Shown here: positions 1 through 11,714 of the stretch, one piece after another
Position numbering within the stretch: the stretch's first letter is position 1
How the letters are laid out: every line of letters starts with the position of its first letter
DNA from: Rutstroemia sp. NJR-2017a BVV2
Taxonomy: Eukaryota > Ascomycota > Leotiomycetes > Helotiales > Rutstroemiaceae
Direction of reading: 5' to 3'
Length of the DNA: 64,000 bases
Assembly: GCA_002946415.1 (NCBI GenBank)
Contig: NJPS01000054.1
Span: 682,001-746,000, forward strand
The notes under the pieces: generated by a model
Seen by the model: only the letters and a program-made list of their open reading frames with translations
Told to the model about the DNA's origin: nothing
Database searches by the model: none
Program-made: the position numbers and the translations under genes

Positions 1-2154
1 GTCGACCAAAGCAACTTGATTGTAGAAAGGGTGATCTTGTGTGGGATCGAACTCATCGACCGGATCCTACAACTCATTAGCAACCATCTCTACTTAATGA
101 AGGGTGATGAACGTACCTGAGGGCCAAATTCCAGGCATGTGCCATTGTGGTAGGTGATCATAGCCTGAAACTCTTTGGGACCAACTCGATGATAGTGCTG
201 CACGCGTTAGAACTACTGTCATGCTGATCAGACCTTTATTCTCATTCTTTAACTTACTTGAGCTCGACCTTCACTGGGAGTAGGTGGTCTGCCTTGACAC
301 AAAAGACCCCATGAGTGGTGCTCTGACGTGCCGTCAGGTGGTTTGATTGTGGCCATTATTGCGCTCTGTCTTGGGTTTCAACAGTTAGCTTGATTGTTCC
401 CAGGTTTCACCATAGATGACATCACTGCTCGACATGGTAATATGGACAGCTTATTGATCTAACTGTTCTAAAGAACAGGAGTCTCAAGCTATCAAAAGAT
501 TCAAGATTTTTTGATAAATTTTCATTCTCTGGAACACTTGAAGTTTCTGAGAGTTCGAAAATTTCTTTGTTTCTAACTATTTGGAGCTTTGAAAGCTCCT
601 CAGATACAAAATAACTTGAAATTATTTTCCCCTTTTCAAGACTGGGACGGCTTGATGTAACTTCAAGCGTTAAACATCCATAAACATTGGAAGTCCATGG
701 AGACCCTGACGCGAGAATCTCTCGTGATCGTCTAACGAGAAAGAATTGTGAGCAGCCAAAGAAAATTGTAAGTACGTACTTCGATGATTATCCTCCTGTT
801 TCTTGCAGATTTCTTTCAAATTGCTGTCAACAACAAATAGACTTGTGACGCGTAACGCGTAACGAGCCTTTTCGAAGAATGACAGGTGCTGTCGTGTAGT
901 AGCACAGCGAGGAATTGAAATTAAGGGGCCTTCTTGAAAAACAGTAGTTGCTGTCGTAGGGAAGCACAGCAAGAAAATTGTGATGTTTTTGAGAAGAGAA
1001 GAGAAGCTTGATCAGGCAAAATTTAACGGCAAACAGCGGGAAAAGAAACCCGTAGAATCACGGGAGATTAATGGTTACACCAACCAAATTTATATCAACG
1101 GGGAGTGACGTTTCAGGGGGGCACCGGAGATGATTAAAACGACGGAGTGAATCTGGAGAGAGGTTCATTACGGGAATGCTTGTTTACGGGACTACTGCAA
1201 GTACGGAGATGCTTGTATGGGAGAGATTAAGGTCTTCGAATCAGTGTCGTAATATCTGATCAGTTAAACCAGAGGTTCGATCACTTCTGTGGTCGAGAGT
1301 TGAGAAAGGGCAAGCAAACATGTAACTAGGAGAGAGCTGCCAGTGCTCGCTTAACGAGATTTTTCTTTGGAAGAGCTGGAGAGAATAAAGGCCTTTCTTC
1401 TCGTGGACGATGAGGCCTTTAAGACTGTGTTCAATACCTGACCGAGACGAAAGTGACGTATCCAGATAGTCCTCCAACGAGACGGTAGTGTTGTCGGGGT
1501 CAGTGAACTGATTCATTGACTGAGGTGCACCTTAATAACCCATAGGAGGACCTCCCATCTCTGATTCTTGTCTCAGAACTCCTTGACTGATCAAGAGTCA
1601 GTGAATTGAGTGTGAGGATCTAGTTAGCTCAAATTTATTATTCTACGCAGAAACTCCTTGCACATTTATTGAGGATTCTTTTCAGTGGCGTTGAGACTTG
1701 GTTGTGCGCAATATAATTATCGGCATTCTGTCCCTCAGCTTTCGTGGTGTTCGACTTTTGAATGATGGCACAGGTCACTGCCTGTAATCCGGCACACACA
1801 CACATAATTCATCCTTGCGCTTCATGGAGCTTCAAAATTTGGTCATTACAAGAAGCAGAGGCGGCCAAGAGCTCAAAGACCAAGTCAAGTAGGTTAATTG
1901 TCCCATTGATGGTCATCGGTCATGGATCGTTGCTCTCCTTCTCAAATTTCACAAATTTTGGTTCTGTCTAGTTTTTCTCCCCGACGAGTCCCGGTTGATC
2001 AAACCTCCTACTCAATTCGAGCTTCTGCGTCTGACAGTGTTAGAAGTAGTGCGCCTCCGTGAATTTGATGCCATTGTGAGGATCGAGATGTTGCCAGCAG
2101 TGCATGTCGTTGGTTCGAAAGCTGCAGATGCAGGCGGCTTGTCACGGCTGTCAT

Positions 2155-2308
2155 GACTGTGAGTGCAATATAACTGCCAAGGTAGGGCACTAAGCCAAAA
2201 TAGGCAGTATGCAAGCTATTCTTCGAGATTTAATAACTGTAAGTACAATAATATCAATGCTAAGGCAAAGCACTAAGTCAAAAGAGGTAACATGTATTCC
2301 ATTCTTCA
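2155..2308. repeat. diverged tandem duplication of about 80 nt
   Basis: Copy 1 (2155-2226) and copy 2 (2235-2308) align along their full length, from ACTGTRAGTRCAATA near the start to ATTCTTC near the end. Most substitutions are transitions, and copy 2 mostly carries A or T where copy 1 carries G or C. That direction of change is what repeat-induced point mutation produces in ascomycetes, but one short pair is not proof. Confidence 0.6.
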
Positions 2309-3294
2309 AATTCTTCAAGGCACAAGATGAAGTCATGGCCCAGCCGTCCAGGCCGGGATCGGAATCACCTTTGCGCTACTTCCTTGCTCAGTCCCTGTTA
2401 GATAGCTGCTCCGTGTACCCGGTAGATTGGGAATCCAGTCCCACAAAAGTTTCCTACCTACTCCGCCGGGTTGTGGCACCCAGGGGTGGGTCACGATGAC
2501 AAATAGGTGCCCGTTGGACGGTTGGGGTGGTTGAAGGGAAGACTGACTCCACATTGGCGATGCCGGAACTTATTATTGGCATGTGCCACCCTGGCTTAGG
2601 TTGCCGGGAGGGTTGAAGAGCGGGAGAACCTACTCACGGATGCTCGCGGCTGGGTTGAAGTCTTGACGGGCTGGAAATACCCACACATCTTTCCCATTTC
2701 GCGGCCTTTTCCTAGCTCAAGCCCAGTTCAGCAACGACAGTATTCTGCCAGTAAGGACGTAGTTGGAACTTGGAGGATATGGAATGTATCGGTAGACAGT
2801 ATGAGATTCGATATTTGACTTGCCTACTGTTTAGAATCTAGTTAGTGTAGCGTGAGGAGTTTGTGTTCAAATCAGTCTATCAAACTGGCAATTGCCACAC
2901 TGTTTCCGCTCCAGCTGTCACATCTTGAATTCGAGTGTGACAGGAAGCGAGAGCCGGTAGAGCTGCCTCTCTTCTACCCTTGAAAGCAATCCTCAACTCA
3001 GGAAGTTGTACATCGAGTCCCTCAGCATGTTTCAAGTTATCGTGTTCTCTGCAAGTGGAAATTGTAATATTTAGGAAGTATCTGCCCATTCATTCCCAGA
3101 ACAATGTAAGAGTGACTCGACGGTAATAGGTGTGATAAAATCTTGAATCGACCAAGACGTGGCAAGGAACCGCCGCAGAAACGCGCAGACATGATGGCGA
3201 AGGCAGGGCTGTCTTTGAAGGTCTCAGCCTTGATTAGTCCGTTGGATCGTCTGCGGCTCCTTGAAGAATCCACCTTCTAAACGTTTTGTTAACA

Positions 3295-3450
3295 CTGCAC
3301 ATCGTTATTTTCCGAACTATGCTGCGGTGTCTGTGGTCTCAAGTAGAAATTGTGACTTGTCTGCTGCTTCTCAAAGGACTCGGAAGGATTCGTGTTCGGA
3401 TTTTTTTTTTGGCCCTGCACATCATTGCTTCCGTATCTATGCTGCGTATT
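3295..3450. repeat. imperfect direct repeat of about 32 nt, spaced 120 nt
   Basis: A motif starting CTGCACATC and ending CTATGCTGCG occurs at about 3295-3326 and again at about 3415-3446, with several substitutions and a one-base indel between the copies. No gene overlaps it. It is probably a remnant of a tandem duplication. Confidence 0.5.
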
Positions 3451-4556
3451 CAGGTAACAGAATGTCAGCAAATGCTACCCTCTTCAGCTGCGCAAAATTC
3501 GCATCAACGGAGGAATCTCTTAGAAGTTCCCTCTCACAATTAGAAGCAAATAGCTCACCTTTATTTATAGATTCAAGATAGACTGCTGCAGCCTGCAGGC
3601 CAGTGATCGCTTTCGCAATACAAGATCCCTGGTCAGGCACAACACCCGCTTTGACAAGGAATGATGGAGCAGGGCTAGACGTTGCGAACTTGTGTCGATC
3701 AGTTAGGGGTTGGCTTTTGTAGTCTCGCCCATTCTAGGAAACAAGGCTTTGCGGCATTGTGCGAGCATTGTGCGAGTGTGTAGCGGCAGAAAGAAAGTCT
3801 TGATAGTAATGAACTAGATGTGCCAGTCTAACTTTCTCTTGCAGATCGTCTGCTAGTTTCCTACAAAAATAGCCTATTGCCAGGTCTGCGATGCTGTATT
3901 CAACCTCAGCCGAAGTTAGTTTAGCATCACCAAGATTTTCGAAATTTCGTGCAAGTTGGGACTGAGGGCGTGAGCTTCTAGGTCGGAAAGAGGCTGCTTC
4001 AAGTTGTTTGCCAGTGAGCTTGAGCTTGAGCTTGACCTGTTTAATTCCACCCAGACTCATTATTGAAAGAGATTATTTTGCCGGGACATGCTGTTCGATT
4101 GATAAAGGCAAGGAAGTCGGGCTTGGCAAGACGTGTGTTTGTCGACTGAGGGGTTTTCCGTCCGGTGTTTACGCGAAGGAAGTCAGTGCTGAAGGAAGCA
4201 CATGTCGCCGCGATATTCGCCAACACTGATCTACTGTACGTCTTTCTCACGCAAAGGATTTATCTGAAAGTCTTTCCTTTCAATGTGCAGCCCCGGAGGG
4301 AGTATAAGTTGGACTTAAATCAAAGTTCCACTTACTGCTTTTTTATAAAAAAAGAACCTCTATGGCATGGTTACCAAAGCGATTCCGTAGTTTACTCTCT
4401 ATCTATTCTAGTGTGTTTATTTGAAAGAAACGCGTTTTCTTTCATGAGCTCTAAGCAGATAACGTGAAGTGATGATACAAAGACCTCTCTCTGTCTTTGA
4501 ACCTCAGATCTAAGCGAGTGTGAGACTGATGGGAGAACGACTAAAAACGTGAATCA

Positions 4557-5320
4557 ATGGCAGTAGGATGCTTTCAGGCTGTGGTCTATCGGGGAATACT
4601 TTTAAGTTCTCTAATGCGTCTGTTGCATGTCTGCGGGGACCTGGATGGTCGCGCTAAAGCTCTCTCCGAACGGAGTGGAAATGCTGGACCCACTAAATGC
4701 TCTCTCGGGACAGACCGGAGAGACTGGACCTATCTAAGCCTCTCGGGCCTGTCCATCCAGGTGAGCGAAGGCATGCAACAAAGTTCTATAATACCTCTGT
4801 AACACCTATGTTGCATGTCTGCGAGAACCTGGATAGTCAGGACTCAACTCTTTCTCGAGAAAGACCGAAAATGCTAGACCCAGTAAGTAAGTCTCTGAAC
4901 CTGACTATCCAGGTTTTTCAAGATATGCAACAAGGTCCCCGACTCTATCCTCTAGGAACTGTCTATCCAGGTCCCCGAAGACATGCAACAAAGTCCTCGC
5001 CTGGGTAGTCGTGCTAAATGCTTTCTCGGGTTAGACCAGGTATACTTGACCCGCCACCCATATAAGCCTCCAGACCTAACTATCCAGGGTTTTCAAGACA
5101 TGCAACAAAGTCCTCAACTAATTTACTGCTCTAGGAGCTGTTCATCCAGGTCCTCTAAGACATGCAACAATGTCCTCGGATAGTCGTACTCAATAAACTA
5201 AATGCTTTCTCGGACTAGATCGGATATGCTTGAACTGCCACCCATGTAAGCCTCTGGGCGACTGGAACCATCAAGGTTTTTCAAGACGTGCAACAGACTC
5301 CTCGACCCACTTCTCGATCC
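4557..5320. repeat. array of inverted-repeat (hairpin) units
   Basis: Short conserved blocks recur in alternating orientation. The block TGTTGCATGTCTGCG..CCTGGA appears at 4621 and 4809. Its reverse complement, TCCAGG..CATGCAACA, appears near 4755, 4905, 4967, 5083 and 5145. The pair 4621-4648/4753-4780 matches at 23 of 28 bases, and 4809-4841/4900-4932 at 28 of 33, so each unit can fold into a stem with a loop of about 60-105 nt. A spacer motif near TGCTTTCTCGG recurs at about 5020 and 5200. No coding potential is convincing. The array could be a degenerate minisatellite, a cluster of MITE-like elements or a hairpin-RNA locus. Confidence 0.7.
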
Positions 5321-7302
5321 ATATGTTGCCAACATCTTGAGGGAAGACGGTAGAAAGTCTGTTCAAGGCTGCCTTAGATGCTTGAAGAGTTCTGGTCGAG
5401 CTTCCCCTCCCATCATTAATGTACATCTTAACTCTTGACGGTACGATGAGTTACCTTTTCTTGTTTGGAAAGCCATCATGATCAATGAATATTTTTCGTA
5501 CCAATAATCATGCTGGGAAGTGACTCGGACGAACTTGATGTACCAGTGACTGACAGTGAGGAGAAGACCTCATCACAAATATCACAACTATCTACAGATC
5601 ATAAACTACCCTTCTTCTTTTTCGGAGATTCCGAGGGTAATTTTCATCCTTAAGCCGCTCAAATTTCTTACAAACAGTGTAGTCGCTCACTAGCACGTAG
5701 AGCCGAACCTCTTTCTTCCCTCGTTCGCTCTTGCTTCCTCCGTCTTGAATGACCGCAAGCAGGCTCCATACTTCCCATAGGTTTTAAAAATACCCCGTTT
5801 CAATACTGTTCATCCTCTTCAAATTTGAAGTTGTTTGGTTGACCTCTGGTACCTTTAAAGAGAAGTGTGCTGCTGTTGGCGTCGTCCAAACCTGAGGGGA
5901 TTCGAGATCCTAGAATTACATACCCGCCACCTCTCAAAACTGAGGACATCACTGGGATTTCTTCCATTTCCACAACATTGTGGGCCTTCTTCTGTGTCGT
6001 TATAGCAGCGGGAACAACAATTTTACTCACATCCCATGCATTTTCTTTGTTATGATCGAACCATTCACCATTCCCACTCTCGCTTCTACTTCAAAGAACT
6101 GCGCCATCCCGACAATAAAATCGACACAAAGACTACCCACTACATCCTTGCCCACTTCAGCGTTAGTGGGGTCAGAATTTTCTCTTCTCCAACCGATTAG
6201 GCACTGGGATTCAAGATGCGTTCCTCTAAGCTCCTATGTCGCACAAACAGGCTGCTTGGCACTGCTTGCCTGCTGCGATCGATCATAAGTATCTATAAAG
6301 ATCGCTGTCCTACGAAACCCATCACGCTGACCACACTGACCACCTCATTCGGAGAGTTGGGATAACCTCAATAGTTTCAATTTGGACCTTCATTTAGCTC
6401 GTATTGGTGAATAGCCTTCAAGCTTTCGGCTTGACTTGAAGTTAAAAACGGAGAGTGTGATCCCGCATTCAAGTTATTGTTTCCCTCGGTGTTAGAAGTG
6501 TTACAAGCTTCAGCAGCAATGCCGCAAGACACTCTAAGGTGATATTTGTCTACTTGATGCGCTACGGTTTGTAATGCTTCAAGTTAGCGAGCGGTGGCGA
6601 TACGGTGCCTAGGAATTGGCATTGGCATTGGCATTGGAAAGGGTCTTGGTGTCAAACCCATTACTACTTGAGTTGATTGCTTGAATTTAAATACGTTACC
6701 ACTTAGTGACCCTCATCATGAACTGCATTTTCGACCCTGCCTGCAATTGTCTGGTTGTCATGGCATTGTTCGGTGGCCCGTGCTCCTCATGCAAGTCCCC
6801 CTTTCCCACGCGTCCGGGAAAAACGCGAGCGTTCGGGACTTGAATAAACAACGATAACAAAGCTTGTCTAAATAAAAACAAAAGGTTTGGACGCACTGCA
6901 AAGACGGTATCTAGGCAATCCATTAGCAATTAGTAATTTAAAATCATACCTTCAGAAGAGTCACGGTGAGGAGAATAGATGAGACGAGAACTAGAATTTG
7001 CATTTGTTACGGCATAGTCTGCAGAGAGTAAGAAAGCATGCTCGAAGCCCCAGATTTAACAATTGAGCATGATGTGCGGGTCGTGGACGAGATAATCCGA
7101 GCTGTATTTTGCCAATGGCCACTTGAAAGGAGAGCGAAGAAACTTGCAAGACGAAAGGCTACAATGAATTCATTCATCCGCTCTACCACTGCTACACCAC
7201 GAACTCCGAGTTCTAATATGGCAATCATCAAGTTAGATATAGTATGCGGTGCAGGTAATGAAGCAATCTTTCCGTCACTCTATGAGAAATGCCAGATGAG
7301 TT
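5321..7302. other. intergenic, no supported gene
   Basis: Only short overlapping frames without recognisable motifs are present. A small hexanucleotide repeat at 6615-6637 is listed separately. I see nothing else I can support. Confidence 0.5.
6615..6637. repeat. (ATTGGC)n microsatellite, about four copies
   Basis: Four near-perfect tandem copies of a hexamer TTGGCA/ATTGGC are visible in intergenic sequence. No function is implied. Confidence 0.85.
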
Positions 7303-7989
7303 CTACCATCTCTTGTCCAAGAACGTTCCCACAACATCCGACACAAACTCTTCTTGACCAGTATTCGACTCCGTGTCTGAGTCTGTATCGGCATTTCCGT
7401 AAGAGCTGCTGGCCTTGCTCGCGTTGCAATTATCACCAAACACATTCCGGGCTTTTCGAATTCGGTCGGGCTTGATCGTGTCGGTGGATGAATCACGAGA
7501 TGCCGAAATTTCCCAGGCTCTGGTCTTCTCCCATGGATTCTTCCACCGGGTTCTTCCCCGCTGTTCTTCTTTTGACCTTCTGTTCGCATCTTTTTGAATA
7601 GTTTCTCTTCCTTCAGCTACCCAATCCCGAATATAGCTGACCGGGCTCACATCACCGAAGTCCCATGCAGTTCTTCTCTTGATTTCAGGCCACAGTTCCA
7701 TGATTTGCCTTGTCGTCATCTCCTTCCCATCAAAGACATCTGCAATGAAACTTCTTGTCCTACTTTGGTCCTTTTCAAACCCCTTTAGCAAGCCAGGATA
7801 ATTCTTCTTGTCCACAACGTCAGCCTTAGGTGGCGGAACCGGCACCTCACGGCGTGCAGCTTGTTTTCGAGTCCGCGGATGAAGTGAACACTTTGAAGAG
7901 GTTCGACTGCTAGATCGACGAGATTGATTGACAGCTACTGAAGGAGATGGCGAACGAGACTTGGTGTGGAAATGTGGATCTGAGGGCAT
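7303..7989 (-). CDS. hypothetical basic, serine/arginine-rich N-terminal protein (228 aa)
   Basis: This is the longest plausible single-exon frame in the first 14 kb. It opens with an ATG at 7989. Residues 1-50 are rich in Ser, Arg and Pro. The middle (about 60-140) is a compact charged region containing ELWPEIKRR and a Trp-rich stretch, and the C-terminal third is acidic with DTDSDTESN. I see no signal peptide, TM segment or known catalytic motif, and I do not recognise a family. It stands alone among repeats, so it may be a lineage-specific gene or a remnant. The even mix of residues and absence of in-frame stops over 228 codons favour a real or recently real gene. Confidence 0.45.
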   Translation of the reverse strand: MPSDPHFHTKSRSPSPSVAVNQSRRSSSRTSSKCSLHPRTRKQAARREVPVPPPKADVVDKKNYPGLLKGFEKDQSRTRSFIADVFDGKEMTTRQIMELWPEIKRRTAWDFGDVSPVSYIRDWVAEGRETIQKDANRRSKEEQRGRTRWKNPWEKTRAWEISASRDSSTDTIKPDRIRKARNVFGDNCNASKASSSYGNADTDSDTESNTGQEEFVSDVVGTFLDKRW

Positions 7990-8736
7990 TCCGAAGGATA
8001 ACGATTCCGACGGCTACATGCTGCCGACGGGTGCTCCACCGACGTTTCAGGGACTAAAATGCCTATTTTGGATGATCCTTATCTCTCTTCTTGAGGATAT
8101 AAACCCTGGGTTTTCCGCTGTAATTAGTTCTTTAGATAGATCCAAATCAATGCATTTTCAAGCTCAGAATCTCACACTTGGGGACGGGCGAATTAATTGG
8201 TAGCATTTCGATATGCTGTTCGTCTCTCGTGGGGATCTTTTTTCTCCTAAGAAGGATGAAGTTAATCATGGTTACTTTATAACACCAAGGAAAAGCTGAG
8301 TGGGTTTGAGTATATTAACTTGAACTTCTTGAAAGTTGAAAGGAGGAAGAGAGGTTCGTTTAGATGACCAGGATACTTTCTGACTGCAACTGTTGAACAG
8401 TGAATGAACAGTGAATGCAGAATGACCAGAAGTTACAGAATAACAACCCAATTCTAGGCAGAATTGATCTTATGAGTCGATCTCCGCACGTCTAAGTTGT
8501 TGTTATGTCGCTAACTCAGCCATGAAAACAAGCTGGCTTCGCCCGAACTCGTTATTCCAGAGCAGCGGATTGCAAAGCTCCAACAGGCGCAAATTATCCT
8601 GGATTCCTGCTCGTCTGCGGACCTCGAGCAAGTTGATTACCACAGAATTGTCAAAAGGGCTGTCTATAGAGCTGCGTGGGAGCATGGAAAATCTAACCTT
8701 GAATCTATAACTATATGCAGGATTGTTCTTATGTTG
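7990..8736. other. intergenic, nothing recognised
   Basis: This holds the upstream region of the preceding minus-strand ORF. I see no supported gene or structured repeat. Confidence 0.5.
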
Positions 8737-9343
8737 TAACACCACACTATAGTGCACTGCTGAATCCTGAGAGCAGCGCCGACTGTGGTTGCCCTATTAG
8801 TGAGAGATCTGGAGTATCATAGTATGCTGGTCAAACAGATACGGGATACATCATCCCAGAGCCATGTTAGACACCACCAGTACTATATTGCTTCCTTCTG
8901 CCCTGGGAAAAGAGACGGAACAGGCGATCGAACGAGTGAGCGAACGAATCAAGGGCAAAGCCTGAGGGCTGAAATGGGAAGACAACTACGATCCCGAGCG
9001 ACGACTACAACGACTACGATTCTAAGCGACGACTACAACTACAAGGGGAGGAGAGAACCTGGCACTCTTGTACTGCAGCAAGCAACTGAGGCGCTATGGA
9101 TTAGCTGAACACCACAGGGGGTGTAGGCACTGCGATATAGCTATATTGTTGCAGGAGTTAATGAGACCAGGAGGCAAGGTTACCGGATTACGGAGTCCAA
9201 TGAGGAAGGGAAGGAAGCAGTAAAGTACGAAGACATCGTACAGAAGGGATTATTGTACTTAAAGATCATCTACCGCATGGGCGGGCCTTATAGGCCTGGA
9301 ACGGGTTATGATTCAATAATAATAATATTAATAACACCACACT
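8737..9343. mobile_element. possible truncated non-LTR retroelement relic
   Basis: An exact 12-bp direct repeat, TAACACCACACT, occurs at 8737-8748 and 9332-9343. Immediately before the right-hand copy lies an AT-rich tail made of AAT/ATT repeats (about 9313-9331). A 3' simple-repeat tail followed by a target-site duplication of this size is what 5'-truncated LINE-type insertions leave. The 583 nt between the repeats has no long frame. A 107-codon frame at 8785-9108 shows no reverse transcriptase or RNase H motif, so the family cannot be named. A chance 12-mer is the alternative. Confidence 0.4.
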
Positions 9344-9980
9344 TCTGCAAGTAAGTAGGCATTGTTCTGTGTCCCCACAAATTGATATGAGCACGTTACA
9401 GGCGCATACGTACTACAATTTTGCATACTTCAGCACGATTTTTCACCGACTATGAGGCTGAGCCTGGCTGGTCATATGCCCCCTGCCTCAGCTTCTTGAC
9501 TTGTAGATAGATAGAATTGAGATCAGGTTTGCTGCTGCACTCCGCCTCTTCCCTGCTTTTGTGCTTCTGTGCTCTGCTTTAAGGTTTGCTTTGAATAACA
9601 AGTCGGGAGTCGGGACGCGAAAGCATCACTGCACACTTCATTGATCTACTAACCACATCTTGAAAACACACTCTCCTTTGGTTTGACTAAAGCCATTTCT
9701 TGCTTGTTCTCATGCTTTGCTTAGTCAAATAATCAATCTTCCTTTCACCATCGCCCAGTTAACTTATTTTAACTCAGTTCATGTGGTGAGGTAGGTTCTA
9801 CTCTCTGCCGCCTGCCTGCGCAGCATCCCATTTTCCAGCTCCGCAATCTGTTCTCGTGATGGAACAACGTTGAGTGCTTTCAATGAGTTCCTTGAAAGAA
9901 CCCAACTTCATTCCACCTCCTAAAATCTTCTGCAAAGCGTCTGCAACACTTCGACGAGGAGCGTCTACGGGACTGGGGTT
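9344..9980. other. intergenic, nothing recognised
   Basis: No frame or repeat of note is visible. Confidence 0.5.
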
Positions 9981-10226
9981 GGATTGAAGAGGTTGAAACT
10001 TGAAGATCTTTCCCTGGAAGACACGAACCAGTCCGCTCGTTCAACCTTAGACTCTAGTTCAATCTCTATTAACAGCCTGTTAACATATCTATCACAGTTC
10101 CGCGAACAGGATTTGGATTGAAGAGGTTGAAACTTGAAGGTATTTCCCAAAAGACACACACCAGTCCGCTTGTTCAGCCGTTGTTCAATATCCGTTAAAC
10201 CCCTGCTAACATCTCTACCACAGTTC
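9981..10226. repeat. tandem duplication, period about 126-134 nt
   Basis: GGATTGAAGAGGTTGAAACT begins both copies, at 9981 and 10115. Both end with ACAT.TCTA.CACAGTTC, at 10083-10100 and 10209-10226. In between, blocks such as CCAGTCCGCT.GTTCA are shared with scattered substitutions and about 8 nt of indel. The minus-strand frame across both copies is open, but it shows no recognisable domain, so I do not call a gene. Confidence 0.75.
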
Positions 10227-11714
10227 TTCATGCTCAAAAGTTTCCTACAGACATCGCCGATCCCGAATGTCTTTATCCAGAGCGTTTTCAAAACAATGTC
10301 GATGACTCACGAGTTGAAGGATGATGACAATAACGAAAAAAGAGACAAAAACATGGAGGTGAAGAGAGCAGAGTAAAGCGGACGAAGCATAGAAGGAGAA
10401 TATGGTGATATAGCAACTTGGCAAGCATCAGGCAAATCATCCGTGGGAGTTGTTACTGCTGATGACTACACAATTGAGGACGAGGGGGAACAATTAAGAG
10501 ATGTGCTTCTGGGCATGCCAAGAAGACGATGCCCCTTTCTTCTCAGAAGCGGTTTATTCTTCTTGGCATTGCTTTGGATATACAATGACAAGGGGTAATT
10601 ACGGATGGAACGGAATCCAACAGATGTTTTTCTTCTAGAGAACTTGAATAACTTCGCATCGGTGCAGCATTACAGATTTCCAAGGAAGTAGTGAGCATTG
10701 AGCACTGATCCATTTTGGTGTCAATATGGCCAGCGAAGCCGGAATTCTCTACCTGTAAGCGGTGCTGGCTACGAGCCTGGATACTTTCCAGAGCCAAAGA
10801 GAATACGCAGCGATTGATAAAGCAGCTTTTCAATAATATATGTGTGGTCGACTCACAAGAAGACGGATCCTTCGGACGAACGCGAGTAATGGCAACGTGG
10901 CCACTTCGATTTGGGCACGAGCACAACACCACTTTTTGCGCAGTGGAAGCGGCAGCATTACTACGACACACGTTATGCCAGTGGCCGACGATTACTACTA
11001 CAAACGAGCAACGAAGAACGCAGTACGCTAACCTGCTTGGCAGAGCAGGACGACGGCGGCCAGTACTCAGCTCGACTGAGTGCTTTCCAGTGACGCAGAA
11101 CAGCCAATCCAACCTGGTCTTTTGTGCACAAGCATTAACTACCAGGCAAAGGCACCTAACTTCACAAGTCGAGGCCTCCAGATTGCGCTGGAGGGGCTTT
11201 GCCAAGCGTCTTGAGGAAAAGACAGGTCGTACAATCGTGAATGCCCAAGGACGCCAGGGTCTTTCACTGACCACATGGGACACATTCTTGGCGGCACTTT
11301 CCCGAAGCCGAGAGGTCGAGATACCTGGTGGAGGGGATAACATAGATACTGTGGTGACAGATCGAAAGAGGTGGGGCTGCGCTGGGAAGTTTGGAGTAGG
11401 GCAGCTGTTGGAGTGTGGGAGTGTGGGGAGCAGTGGGGTTGTGGGTGGATATTGAGGGAGGAGGAGCGGAAAGTGTTGTGAATTTAGGGGGGGAGAGTTG
11501 GAAGATATGCATTACCATGATTGATGCAGGGACAACATCGAGGGCTAGATCGGTCGATAGAGGGTTATTTACTGCGGAAGATAAGCATGCATCCCCTAGC
11601 GTTGCAATGAGTACAGCAGTGGCGCCGGGTCACTTTGAGCATCCTCATCCGTCCCGCTCCGTCGATACCAGTCCAGTCCATATGGATTACGACAAACCCT
11701 TACCATCACCCCTG
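10227..11714. other. intergenic; overlapping open frames on both strands, not supported as genes
   Basis: A 266-codon frame on the minus strand (10543-11343) and a 246-codon frame on the plus strand (10715-11455) overlap almost completely. Neither has a domain, a signal peptide, convincing introns or a normal fungal residue balance, and at most one could be coding. The stretch from about 11330 to 11480 is G-rich on the plus strand. Confidence 0.4.

Larger units (their letters stand above)
1..4556. other. gene-free stretch, no supported gene
   Basis: No open frame here looks like a protein: frames are short, overlap on both strands and show no recognisable motif or convincing splice structure. 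The only structure I see is two diverged direct repeats, listed separately at 2155-2308 and 3295-3450. I could find no rRNA, tRNA or obvious transposon gene. The stretch is best read as old, degraded repeat or intergenic DNA. Confidence 0.5.

Noticed and set aside
1265..1285. GGTTCGATC resembling a tRNA B box
   Set aside because: No matching A box or cloverleaf could be found around it.
4557..5183. Plus-strand frames of 66-103 codons in the hairpin array
   Set aside because: They simply translate the repeat units and show no protein-like features.
10543..11455. Two long overlapping open frames on opposite strands (266 and 246 codons)
   Set aside because: Each looks like a shadow of the other, with no domain, splice pattern or normal residue balance, so neither is supported as a gene.
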